Shown here: one piece after another, positions 11,047-22,700 of the stretch | Position numbering within the stretch: the first letter of the stretch is position 1 | Layout: the number at the start of each line of letters is the position of its first letter | NCBI GenBank assembly: GCA_030267565.1 | Contig: BRXU01000025.1 | Span: forward strand, 851,501 to 915,500 | From: Pleodorina starrii | Lineage: Eukaryota > Chlorophyta > Chlorophyceae > Chlamydomonadales > Volvocaceae | DNA: 64,000 nucleotides | Direction of reading: 5' to 3' | Notes under the pieces: generated by a model | The model's database searches: none | The model's input: only the letters and a program-made list of their open reading frames with translations | What the model was told of the DNA's origin: nothing | Translations under genes and position numbers: made by a program

Positions 11047-11156
11047 AACGCAGTTTAAAGCGTCGAAAACGGCTAAGTGTGCGCAGAGAAAAGGCACATT
11101 TTGCCCTGGGCGTACGGCGGTGACCCCCGGCTGGACTATGGAAATTATTGCCACCC
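11047..11156 (-). repeat. right terminal inverted repeat of the MULE
   Basis: This block pairs with 6390-6499 in inverted orientation and ends in CCACCC directly before the right target duplication ATGCGTTTT. It lies upstream of the transposase ORF, so it probably carries the element's promoter. Confidence 0.93.
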
Positions 11157-11285
11157 ATGCGTTTTCACCAATTCAGTGAAATTCCCCAAGTTGACATCAA
11201 TTCATGCGTCAGATGTTGAGCTCGTTTTCAGACGAAATTTGTTTACAACATCTGCAGTACTTCCAACATTTTCAGCAGTTTCCAA
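11157..11285 (+). repeat. target repeat copy 1, right part
   Basis: This block starts with the right target duplication ATGCGTTTT and continues for about 120 bases. It is roughly 95% identical to 11470-11606. Together with 6288-6389 it makes up the repeat copy split by the MULE. Confidence 0.8.
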
Positions 11286-11380
11286 AAGTACAGGGGCCGT
11301 GGGGATTTATCTGTCAGTAACTCGTAACAATTATGTATATTTCAGTCTTGACTTTAGCGGTCGAGAAAAGAGAGCCCTGC

Positions 11381-11606
11381 GTTTTTGCGTATTCCATCAT
11401 TTGTACGGATTGTGTAAGATGTCCGCTGGCGCCAACTTCGGTCCCTGAGTCACTGTGTGCTGCTACTTCTGCAGCATGTGTTTTCACCAATTCAGTGAAA
11501 TTCCCCAAGTTGTCATCAATTCATGCGTCAGAAGTTGAGCGCATTTTCAGACGTATTTTGTTTACAACATCTGCAGTACTTCCAACATTTTCAGCAGTTT
11601 CCAACC
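11381..11606 (+). repeat. target repeat copy 2, uninterrupted
   Basis: This is the uninterrupted copy of the local repeat. Its left half matches 6288-6389 and its right half matches 11157-11285. The insertion site reads ATGTGTTTT here, one base different from the duplicated nine bases in copy 1. About 95 bases separate it from copy 1, so the arrangement is an old tandem duplication in which one copy took the transposon. Confidence 0.8.
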
Positions 11607-11709
11607 CAATTACATCCAAGATCCCGAACCATTCTGTGCCTTAACTCCTGCAGTTAAACACCATTCCTAAAGCCCTCATAAGCCTCTACTTGCCCTAAAG
11701 TGGTCCAAA

Positions 11710-14673
11710 ATGGCGCGCTTAACGGAAGTCCAGGCTTCGCTTCTGCACAAACTTCTGTCCCTTGGGATCGTGCAGCTTGGCATACTCTTGGATGCATTAT
11801 TTTCTCCAAGGAACAGGTCCTTACTGCCTGAACGTTACCAGACGGTGGTATTGGACAGAGCCATCGGCGATTCCCTTCAGGAAACCGTGAAAGCCACAAA
11901 AAAGTCAGGTGGCCAAGATGCAAAACGCAAGGAGGCCTGGACAACTTTGGCAACCGCCGTTGCAGGTACGCTGGGGAGTATCGCCCCGTGTCAGGGGGCT
12001 GTGTGCCTGGCGCGAGCGTGTTTTGGCACTCTTGGTTTTTGCCGCTAGCTTTAGCTCGCTCTGTATGCCTTTTGCGTTCATAGGTGCTGCGGTATCAGCT
12101 GTTCATGGCCTGAAAGCAGCGGTATGCAGCCGGTTGGGTTTTAAGCCTTGGCAGATTAAAGAGGGAGCTAAGCGCCACGAGGCTCTTGTCAACGGCGCTA
12201 CTACCCAAGCACACCAGCCATACCGGGAGGCCAAGAGAAAAGATGCAGTTGATCAGGAAACTGTTCGAGCAGTTCATGACTTTTGGCTGGGCAACAGCAC
12301 ATGCAGCCCATACGCGCGTGACGTTGTCAGGGTGCGTCTGCCGCCAGCTGGCTCACAAAGGCTATTCACTTACATTCAGCGGAGACATGTGCAAGCAAGT
12401 TACCGTGAACTACACTACAAATACAACAAAGACCAACCCACGCATCAGTACGTGTCGTACGGTATCTTCGTACGCCTTAAGCCTTCCTGGATTACCCCTC
12501 AACAGGTATGTAGGTGTGGGCATTACAATTTCCACTTTCCTTCGCTACTGGGATTTGTCTCTGCTCAAACGGAAATGTTCCGTCAGTTCCTTCCTATTAC
12601 TGTTACTTTTCCGACAGGGTATGAACCGCAGCGTCTGTGTCTGCACCAAGTGTACGAATATTCGGAACCTTGTCGCTGCAATTGGAAACCACGCTGACAT
12701 ACTTGCACCAAAGCGTCGACGCCTTCATGGGGCCCCACGTATTCCCGACCCGTTCAACGCTGACTCCTTGGTGGAAGCAGCGTTTTGCCCCTATCCATAC
12801 GACGAAATCATCCCAAGTCGCAGCTGCTTACGTGGGGATTGCGACAACTGTGGCATTGACAAGCTAGGCATTCGACACATCCCGCAGGTGAAAGATAGAA
12901 ATACACTTCCTCCGTGGTCGCGAGCCTTAGTGCTTTCCCCCTGGGTTCGTTCGATCCTGTCTGGGTGGCTCCGTCGTTCTGTCTGGGTTGGTTGGTCGAT
13001 TCTCTGTCCAGGTGTCTCCGCTGCAGTGCACGCCTGCTGTCTCTACCGTTTTCGGTATGGAGCCCGCTGTAACCGCTACTACTAATTTCCGTACGCGAGG
13101 GACACGCACGTACGGAATGTGCTTTCCGTACGTGACATGCTTTCCGTACGTGAGCCGCTTTCAGTACGTGAGCATCCATCCTAGTAGTAATGCTTTCGCA
13201 GGACCATCCCGAGGGCATTGATGACAACATTGGAAGTGGCGGGAGCACTGAAGACCACGACGGCAACAGCAGTAGTGGCATTAACAGCAGCAGCAGTGAC
13301 GGGGGTAACAGCACAGACGGCGGTGATGATGGCATGGCACCGGCGTTCGAGGTGTGTCAAAGTCACAATAGGGTTCGTTGTTTACCTTGCGACGACAAAC
13401 CAATCCCCGGTCCCCTTGACTGAATGCTTTCAGCGTGCGCCTGAGTTCACGGAAGCAGCTGACAGCTCGGGAGTTAGCAGCGACGACGCGTCCGAGCCAG
13501 AGGGAATGATGGCGGTCCCGGCAGCTGTGGCTGATGCAAACCGCCACGAACCAGACGACGATGACACCCCACTCCGGTTTCCTAGGACAGCAAAAGCGGC
13601 AAACAATGAACAGGTGGGCAGATGCCGTACAACAACACTGTTCACATAAGTACCTCCCTTCACATATGCCTGCCCTGAGTGGACTGTCTTGTCTCCGTCC
13701 AGGAAATGGCTGGGCCCTTTGAACCAGCCGTGCCGGATCCTATCATTTCGTACGACCGCCTGGACAAGATGATTAGTGGCCATCTTGAGCCCGTCAGGGT
13801 ACGGGAGCCCTTGTCGCAGGGCGTCAAGCGCATGGTGAGCCTGTTCCGCGCATTAAGGAGCGGTCCAAGCACGTGCAGCACGAGTACCGTTACAACCAGC
13901 ACGCCAAGGTTCAGGAGAAGTACGACGTCATGGAGGCATTTTATGCGTACGCTCCCTCCGTGAGATCAGTACTGTCGGAGGCATTCGACCCCGAAATGGA
14001 GTCAGCTCTTCAAAAGGTCAAGCAGAGCCTGGATACCTTGCAGGGCCCCGTGCCGCACCCCGGCCCCCAGGTGCCCAAGGTCGTCATCGACCACCTGGAG
14101 GACAGCGTCATCAAGGACAAGCTTTCACGGAAGCTGCACGGGCTGAACAGCTGTGCGGTGAGCGTCGGGGTGGGGCTGGACCCAACCTTCGCTCCCAGCT
14201 TTCAAACGTCACAGGGCAAGCGCACAGGAACGCCCGCCAGTGGTGCCGGGACCTCCGGGGGTAGCTCCGACGAGGGCCAGGGAATACCAGCTACCCAAGA
14301 CCTGGCGAAAGTCGCCCAAGTCTCCAACCGCCGACACAGCCCCAGCCCTGAAGACCCAGTGGCGAACCTGTTCAACAAGAGCGCGCTATGCAATGCAGGG
14401 AGCGCAGGTGCAGCCGTTGGTGGTGGCGGAAACGCGTCGGGCAGCAGGGCCGTCGCGGACATGGGCGGGGGAGGCGGGTTTAACGGTGGCGGCGGACACG
14501 TCAGCGGGAGTGGCAGAGAGGGCGGGGTTCTGGGCGGTAACGTCATCGGGGACGCCCGAGAGAGCGGGGTGCAGGGCACACCGATGCAGCGCTTCATTTC
14601 ATCTCAGCCGAAAGGCACGATCGGCACTTATTTCGTTGAGGAGACGGCACGCTCTCAGCAGGGGCACACGTGA
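11710..14673 (+). CDS. multi-exon gene, probably transposon-derived, Cys-motif protein
   Basis: Exons, all phase-consistent: 11710-11965, 12084-12505, 12618-12887, 13202-13351, 13434-13613, 13703-13834, then about 13858-14673. Exon 2 encodes FWLGNSTCSPYARDVVRVR and, further on, YVSYGIFVRLKPSWITPQQ. Exon 3 encodes a cysteine module, VCVCTKCTNIRNLVAAIG and later CLRGDCDNCGID. This order (FW...SR...Y..F..LRP.W, then C-x-C-x2-C-x-N, then CL-x2-C-x2-C) resembles the N-terminal half of uncharacterised transposase-like proteins common in animals and algae. I cannot place it in a named superfamily. No DDE core follows. Exons 4-5 are acidic and Ser/Gly-rich, the last exon has YRYNQHAKVQEKYDVMEAF, and the C-terminus is Gly-rich. 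Between exon 6 and the last block the frame shifts; a 23-bp GTGAGC...TTAAG segment would restore it. It may be a decayed or domesticated element. Confidence 0.5.
13092..13172 (+). repeat. short tandem TTTCCGTACGTGA-like repeat in intron
   Basis: Inside the third intron of the 11.7-14.7 kb gene the motif CTTTCCGTACGTGA or a close variant recurs about four times at a spacing of 17 to 20 bases. The core CCGTACGT is the GTAC-centred motif that is dense elsewhere in the window's introns. Confidence 0.6.
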
Positions 14674-17600
14674 ACCAAGGGCGTGATGGGAGTATCCCGG
14701 ATGGATGACCCATGGGTATGGGCGCCAACGGAAACATGAACGGCAGTGGCTGAGGGGGCGGTGGGTGTCTTAGTAGGTAGGGTCTAGGGAACGGGGTGCG
14801 GACGTGGTGCCGATGCCGGGTGTTATTCCATTTCAGGCGACAGAGGTACGCGGGTTGACCAGGGACTCCAAACCTATGCTGACATGCAACATTAGCGAAT
14901 ACGGCCCGCTCGCCCTCAAACATCATTCAAACCATCAAAGCCTGAGGGCGACGGCTGCGGCGGCGTTTAGCTTTCTTTGCGCTTGTGGAGGGATTGGAGC
15001 CGGCTAAGTGGAGTTGGGTATGGGCATGGGCTGGTGGATTTGGATTGCGGGTGTTTGAGACGTGTTGGTAGGGGTCATGGCCCCGTTGTGGCGATCATGT
15101 GATTCGTGCGTCATGTGCCGCACTGCGTCTGGCCTTCCGCTGTGCCCTTCACAGGTGCACGCATTTTCCCTAGTAACGATGTTGCTGTTGCACGGTGCGT
15201 ACCCGTGGGCACTAGGACTGAACGGGTTGCCTTTGACACGTGCGCTTTTGGGTGAGGGGGGTTCCGTTTGTGCGCGCGCGTTTACTTAGGAGCGAGACTG
15301 CGGGGATTCCCGGCACACGGTTCGAACGGTGGTGACGCTTTGCCTGGACACGGGCTGCGTGGGTTGTCAGTGGGGCGCGGGTCTCGCGCGCTTGTGTCGG
15401 GAACTCGCTTGGGAATTGTTACGCGGCCGGGGTACGTTGACGCGCCTTGGTCAGCGCGTCACTCCGCGATGTTGCGAAGGTTCGCGGTGCCGCGTTGGGT
15501 CGTCGCTGGGTCGTCGGAGTGGTTAGGTTGCAAACCGCCCCAAGTTTGAGTGCCTTGTTACATGTAACAAATATAAAATGCAATATATTATGTTCGCGAG
15601 TTATGTTGCGTATCTGCATGACTTTTCTAGGTTCAACTGTCACTCAGTGAATTTCGCATTACGAGCGGATCTTAGAGCGGCAGTAATCAACATGGAAATA
15701 ACTTTTTAAAGCATTTGCAACAATGTCATTACACGCCAAGCATCTTGAGAATTCAAGAAGAACACAAGTTACTAGGAGCGCCCTAGCAGCCGCAAACAGG
15801 CCACTCATCCGTGACCGGACCCAGCCTCAATGCAATGGCCTTCCCTCACTACTACCTAAGACTTGAACATCTGGCTTTAGGCCTAGCCCACTTGAACGTA
15901 TTGTGCTGGTAAGCCAGGCAGGTTTTGATAGCCGCCGCGCATGTGTACGGCATGTACTGTACAGCAATGCACTCTCCACACTCTCCCAGGTGCGGGTTGT
16001 GCTCTTGTGCATTTCGGGCTGAAGTGAAATGGCCTTCCACAAGCACGTTCATAGCTGCACGTTTGTAATCTAATACGGTTAATATACGTCTTCACCGCCT
16101 ACCAGATGCGACAGCTGTTGTCGCAAGCAGTCGCAAGGCAGGCAAAGACTTGCTGGCACCTGATTAAGCAGACAAAGCGGCCCAGCAGCCCAGGATCACA
16201 GCATTCCAGCTTTATAAGTAATTTACTAAACTGATTTCCAGGGAAACCATCGTCCAGGGGGAATCATTTACCCCCATTCGTACACTCTATCCATTTTTAC
16301 AATTCAGACGCTTTGCAAATTTGGCAGATAATTAGTTAAACAAAAATATATGTGTTTTTACCTGAGCACTCAGGTAATGCGCGCTTAAATGTCGAATGCC
16401 ATCGCAGGCGCGTCAGACAGGGTGTCGCGTCGCGATGCGTCACGCTTTATGGGATGCACGTGGGCGATGCCTGCAGGCTTTCATTGTCACTTTATATCAT
16501 ATTTTTATTTAAATATGTAATGATCACCAGAGTTGTGTAGACCGAAGTATGTTCCCGTTCATTTCCCAAGAGCCCTTCGACTGACCGTCCGGAACGTTTG
16601 GGCCCCCCCTCCCCGCCAACCGGGGGCACAACGGCAGCTGTTCCAACAACGAAGCAATTTGGCCTCCCAAGTCCAACATCTCAACCTGATTAGTTTGTCC
16701 CAACTCCTATGGACCGAACAGCATCCGATCCAGCCCAGCCCTTCCGTTACCCCTCTAACCTCAGGGCCTTTCCCGCCTACCCAGCAAGCCTTGCTTGCAG
16801 GGCCACCCCCCCCCCTCATCTCCCCTCCCCTCCCGCGCAAGACCGACACGCGACACCCGAGCACCAGCCCTCCCCTCCTGCCCCGAATCCCTCTACCACC
16901 TGGCCACTGCGTCAGGCCGGGGCCACCGGCGTGTTCGAAAAGAAAAGCCTTGCTAGGCCGCGGGGCGCCTGTGTCCTTGCGCTTACCGGCAGGCTGCCTC
17001 ACGGCGCCAGCCCAGCTAGCCGCCCACGTGCGGGACGCCCCCCGCAAACACACGGATTGCGCGTCCCGCCAAACACACGGACTGCGGTATTGCGCGTCCC
17101 CGCATGCACACGGCGGATCGCACGTGCGGAAGCCTAAACAGGACATGCCAAGGAACTTCGTGGACGCACCCTAGCCTCTGAGCTGGCATGCGTGTTCCAT
17201 TACGTGGTGCCTCGCCTTGCCTCTCCTCGCCTCACCTTGCCTCTCCTCGCCTCACCTTGCCTCATCTCGCCTCACCTTGCCTCACCTCGCACCGTGTTTT
17301 TGCTTCTCCATGGCCCGCAGGAGACCCCTTAAACCCTCTTCCGTACATGCTCGTTGCACCAGGCGCGTGTTGGTTCGTTCCATTGGTGGTTGCCACCATG
17401 TTAATTTGTGTGCCGTGTCTTGGCGGGGATTTTACTCCGGGGCCAGAACCGTTCCGGGAGAAAGGGAAGCGCGGCTGAGGCGGCTCGAGTTGAAAGGCAC
17501 TCGATTGGCAGCCCCGCCCACGACGCGTTTGATTACGGTATATTGATGTAGCCGCATAGATATGCGATATTTATGGCGCCGAGTTGGGTGCCAGACCTTT

Positions 17601-19727
17601 TGCTTTAGGGCGCCGTTAATAATTCTGGACATCTGGAGGCCCTGCGTTGATTCTGATAGGCGTGAATCACGCGGAAAGAATCCACGTGATTTAAAGTTGC
17701 CTTGAAACCTCCGCAAGCATCGCACGTGGGTCGTTGCCTGAGGACGGGTTGCGACTCGACTTGCGAGGTGTGCGGAAGTTGTACGGCAGCGGCGCAAAGA
17801 GTCGCAAAGCTAGTCCGGCTGTCCGACGTGCAACTCAAGGAGCGCGCGCAGAGCGCCAATTCTAGACTGAGTTCAATTAATCATTTATTTAATCATTTTT
17901 TTGATGTCTAATTTTCAGCCGAGAGACATGAATTGAAATGAAAGGCCAAAAGAGTCTGTCTGGCGATGCCGCGGCAGACCGGCAGAGGACTCGAAGAGGT
18001 ACCGTACAAACGGAATCTGGTTGGGATGTAATCGTTACAATGCGAGACCAGCTTTCAGCCTTTCACACGGGTTGCTAGCCGCACCGGCTAAACGGACTGT
18101 TCTGGACTGTTCATCCTACCCCAGGGGGCACACCCCGGGGGGTTGCCCAGGAGGGGCCATGGCAGGCTGGCCTGTTGACCAGGAGAGTCCAGTCAACAAT
18201 CGACATGCAGGCAGCAGGTGCTGCCAGACCCAACACCTGGCTGAGATACCATTTGTAACGTATGGCAAAGGCACTCGTTGACATTTCCGGGTACGGTATC
18301 TCCCAGCCAGACGTTACACTAAGGAATGTGCACCCGATGTGCCCCCTGGCACGTCACACGCAGGTACTGCTGTGGTGCCCGTCTCACACCCTGTTGGACC
18401 TGTTGCACCGGCTGGACTACCCCAACCCTGACCCCAACCGCCCAGGACCGCCCCAACCCAGAACTCGACAGATCGCGGCCAAGCGTCTGGCTGCGGGGAC
18501 AGGACCCCGTCCAGTTTGCTCAAGCCAGCTTCGCCCAAGCTTTATTTTCGGCGCTTCCTGACGATGCCGTACTACTGGCAGGCAGGCAGGCAGGCGTGTG
18601 CATGCCTGAGACGGCGCACAACCACCTCAACCGTACGTACAAACTAACCCCAACCGTCGCACAACCCATCAAACCAACATACACCGACGCTAATGGCGCA
18701 TACCGCGTGTGACGCATCCATTCCAGTCGCGCGCGCGGCCGCGCTCGCTCGCGCAAGATATGCTCATAACGTCCCTGTCGTACTTGTCGTACCAATCGGT
18801 TAGAATGGAATACGCAAATGGTTTGGGTACGATGTACTCCGGCCGGAGGCCTGTGGAGTACCGACGGCGCATTGGGCAGGGCAGGTTTGAACGACAACAA
18901 CAACAGCCCCGGCCATATTACTTTTGGGTCCATTACTATTATAAAACGGTTCATACAAGAAAACTTGGTCGCACGTCACTGCATTCTTTCCCCACGATAA
19001 TGGTTATGATGGTTATGATCATCGAGATGACATAATCTTCCGAATCCTTCGTCCACGGCCCAAGATTTGGATGGCCATGGCCCCGACGGCGGCAGCGGTC
19101 CGCTTCCTCTCTCTCCCACAAGATGATGCGGCGGATAGAAGACGACATGCCTTACTGTATGCGTGCGCCGCCACGAACCAGCCTGCTAGCTTGGATTCTT
19201 CACTGGCTCTTTGCGGCCTTTTCTTCGTACTCTCCCCGAAACCACGTACGACACACTGCTGCGAGTGTGTCCGGACGCACAGATGCACACCGAACGACCG
19301 CGGATAGCTGCAGACCGACCTAACCTTGCCGCTGGATGGCTTGACCCAAATAACAAAGGTTCTGGGCTCTGGAGCCTACTGCAGCAACCACAACAAAAAC
19401 AACAACGTAGGCACGTGCCCGCCCTTTCGGGTTGTGTTTCAGCCAGGCCAGGGCCCGGCCAGGCGCTCGCCCGTCCTCAAGAGCAAGCCGCAAACAGTGC
19501 AACACCCTTTTAAACACCCCCATCAACAAAAAACCCCGGAAGGACAGAAAAACAAAAGACCAGAACGCCAGAACAAACTCAACGACAGAACAACACGACG
19601 AGAAGACAAAGGAGGATGGACAGAATGTGACAGAAAAACAGGAAAAGTGCTTAACGGAACAATAAAACAACAACAACAGATTAACAAGAGACACAACCTA
19701 CAGTCGACGGGTGCCGCGAGAAAAAAC
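14674..19727. other. long intergenic stretch
   Basis: No frame here carries a recognisable motif or linked exons. Parts are AT-richer (15560-15780, 16200-16550, 17540-17930). A CT-rich tandem of CTCGCCTCACCTTGC units lies at 17200-17290. The final 350 bases, rich in AACAA, would be the 3' untranslated region of the minus-strand kinase. I see no transposon ends, tRNA or rRNA. Confidence 0.45.
17200..17292 (+). repeat. CTCGCCTCACCTTGC tandem repeat
   Basis: About five imperfect copies of a 15 to 20-base unit built from CTCGCCT, CACCTTGC and CTCTC. It lies in noncoding DNA with no link to a gene. Confidence 0.7.
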
Positions 19728-22700
19728 TTAAGAGACCCGCGCCCCGCGCCCAAAGACCCCGAAGCAGCAGCCCAACGCCGCGCGCAACGGTTTGCTACGC
19801 GCGCCGGCGCCGCTACCAGCGGACGGGCTGAGCGGCGACGGCGGTGGCGGCGATCCCGCCGGCGACGGCGTTGCCGCCGCCGACGCCGCCCCGCTCCCTG
19901 AGACAGCAGTCAGCCCAACCTTGACGCCGCCACTCGCTGCGTTCGCTGCCTCAACCTTCCCAGTTCCGTCGACCCGTTGCTGCTGCGCCGCCACGTCTTC
20001 AAGCTGCGGCGCCGACGCCCGCGAGACGCTGCCGGAGGCGACGCCGACGACGGCGCCGTCCGCGCCGGCGTCACAGCCTTCAGGGCAGCTGGCGAGCCCA
20101 GCTGGTTCGTGACGTTCCGGTGCCCGCTGCTGCTGCAGCGGCGGCGGCTGCGCCGCCGCCGCCGTGGCAGCGGCGACTGCGGCGGCGGTGGAGGGCGGGG
20201 CCGCAGGGGCCGGCGGGCCGGCGGCTGCTTCCAGCACGGCGCCGCTCCGCGTCTCGTCCTCGCCGTCGACCTCAAGAATCGTCATCGCCACGGGCGCCAG
20301 CGCCGCCGTACTGGCATTGGACAGCGTGGCGACGGCCGCCGTGCCGTACAACGTGCCGTACGGTTGCGGGTGACGGCCGGAATCACCGACGGCGGCGGCG
20401 GCACCGCCGCCGCCCGTGGCGGCGGCAGAGCCGCCGCCGACCGGCAGGCAGCTCGAGCCGCGCGAGCTGGTGCCGGCGCCGCCGGCGCCGCCGCCGCCGC
20501 CGAGGGAGTCGGAGGCCGTCGGGCCCAGCATCACGAATGACCCACGGGTCGTTGTGGATGCCCAGCCGGCGCCGCTGGCGGAGAGCGCGCCGGTGCAGTG
20601 CGGCCCGGCCTCGGCCCCCCAACGGCTGCCGGTACTTGCCATACGCATCAACTGCGAACAGCGACTGCCGGGGCCCCGGCCGCCTCCGCCGCTGCCACTT
20701 CCGCTGCCGCTGCCGCCGGCGCTCCCGCTGCCACTGCCATTCGAGCCGGGCGCGTCCGCTGCCGCTGCCGCCGCCGCCGCCGCCGCAGGCGCCACAGGCT
20801 GCACGTTGCCGAGGCGACTGCGGCTCCGGCTCCGACCGGTTGGTACGACGACGACGACCTGAGGAAGCGCGCGCGGGATTCCGTTGGGCATGGCTGGCGG
20901 CGGCGTCATCTGCGGGCTGGCGGCGGCGGTGGCGGCCGCAGCGTCGGCGGCCGCAACAGCGCTATCGCCGCCGCCGCCGCCGCCGCCAGGTGGGGTGCGG
21001 GGCCTGACGGACATGCATGACGTCGACGTCGACGACGACGTCGGCGCCGCCGCGGCGGCGCCGACGGGCGCCACGCCGAAGCCACGCACCGGCGGCAGCA
21101 ACATGAAACCGTCACTGCGACGCTGGTACGGCACCTGCCTCGGCTCAGGATGCAAGTACTGCGCGCAGGAAGGTCCGCTGCCCTGCCCGCCGCCGCCGCC
21201 GCTGCCAGCGGCGGCGGCGGCGGCGGCGGCGCCGCCGCCGCCACAGGAGCCGCCGCCTTCGGTCAAGAGGCTGGTTGCTCCCGACAGCGACGTGGCGCCG
21301 GCGAGTACGGCGCCGCTGTCGACTCCAACGGCGTCGTACGGGTCCTCCTTCACTCGCAGTACCTCCGCCAGCGTGACGGAGCGAGCGGTGGGTGGAGTAC
21401 GGCCCCGCGGAATCCATCGTACTGTGCCGTACGATCCCGGCAGGGAGGCGCCGCCGATCAGGAGGTCTGCCGTCGGCAGCATGCTGGATGATTCTTCTGC
21501 TGTGACGTCGCCGCCACCGCCGCCGCCACCGCCACGGCCGCTACCACCGCCGCCGCCGCCGCCGCCACGCCTAGCGCAACCGTCAGGGTCACGGCCCACA
21601 GAAGCCGTCGACGCTTGTGCCAGTGCCGACGCCGGCAGCTGCTGGTTCTGATGGTGGTGGTGGTGGTGATGTTGCTGCTGCGGTTGCGGTTGCGGTTGCG
21701 GTTGCTGGTGCCGAAAGGCGCGCGTCAAGCCCCCCGCGAGGCGCCCGAACGACGTCAGCCGTCGTACCTCCCGTGCACCTCCGCCGGCGCCGGCGCCGCC
21801 ACCGCCACCGCCAGCGGCGCCGCCGCCGCCGGTGCTGTCGCCCCGTTGTTGGGCTGACTGACCGGATATGCCACCGACATCTGCCCGAGCTTCATTTGCG
21901 GTGGCGGCGGATGCGGCCGCCGCCGCCGCCGCCGCCGCCGCCGGCTCCGCCGCCGCCACGAGCTCCATGCTGTACCGCGTGAACCATCGGGAGGTTTTGG
22001 TGAAGCCGCCGTCACTGGCCGTCGTGACTGATCCTCGACTGGATCGTGCCCGCCTGGCAGAGGGGTCGGCTTGGGCGCTGGTCGACGGGGCGGCGGCGGC
22101 GGCGCCGCCGCCGCCGGCGCCGACGGCGTCAGTGCTAGCGGCCATCCCGGGGTTGGTGTCGTGGCGCGCCAGCGGCGCTGGCGGGCTCGGCGAGGATCCG
22201 TACACGTACGGCAATGAGCTGCCGACGCTGCCGCCGGCGGCGCCGCCGCCGAGGTTCCAGGGCGAGACAACGACGCTGAAGCAGTTGGCACTCGCCGTCA
22301 TCTGCGGGTTAGAAAGAAAATACCGCAGCGGAGACGGAGACGGCGTTAGCGAACGGACCCAGGGGGAGGGCCGGACCAAGGACCAGGGAGGGGTGTGGGA
22401 GAGGTGGTAAAGGAGAAGCCGCAGCTGGAGCTTCGCTGTCATTGGAGTTGGGGGGATCGCGGCTGACCGGGGGCTTGGGGGGCGGGTTGGGCTTGGGGGG
22501 AGGCGGGTTGGGGCGTCGAGGAAGGGGGGAGCGGGGGGCGGCAGGTTCAAGGGTGGGGAGGGGTACGACAGTCGCGGGGATAGAGTACGACATTCACAAA
22601 GTCACGGGGAAAAACAGGGAACGGAGTCGCTGCTGGAAGAGTGCTCCTGCACGCAGGAAACGTGGTAGATGACGGCACCAGTGCCGTACCATTTGCTGCG

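Larger units (their letters stand above)
6390..11156 (-). mobile_element. complete Mutator-like (MULE) DNA transposon
   Basis: The element is 4,767 bp and is bounded by terminal inverted repeats starting GGGTGGCAATAATTTCC. Each repeat is 110 bp (6390-6499 and 11047-11156), nearly identical except for a block of about six bases. It is flanked on both sides by the same nine bases, ATGCGTTTT (6381-6389 and 11157-11165). Long TIRs with a 9-bp target duplication are the signature of the Mutator superfamily, and the encoded transposase agrees. The coding strand is minus. Near-identical TIRs and a perfect target duplication point to a recent insertion. The only visible defect is an in-frame TAG in the N-terminal part of the ORF. 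Confidence 0.93.

Noticed and set aside
20120..21007. Long plus-strand frames across the kinase tail
   Set aside because: They mirror GCN repeats and lack motifs. The minus-strand frame continues the kinase in frame.
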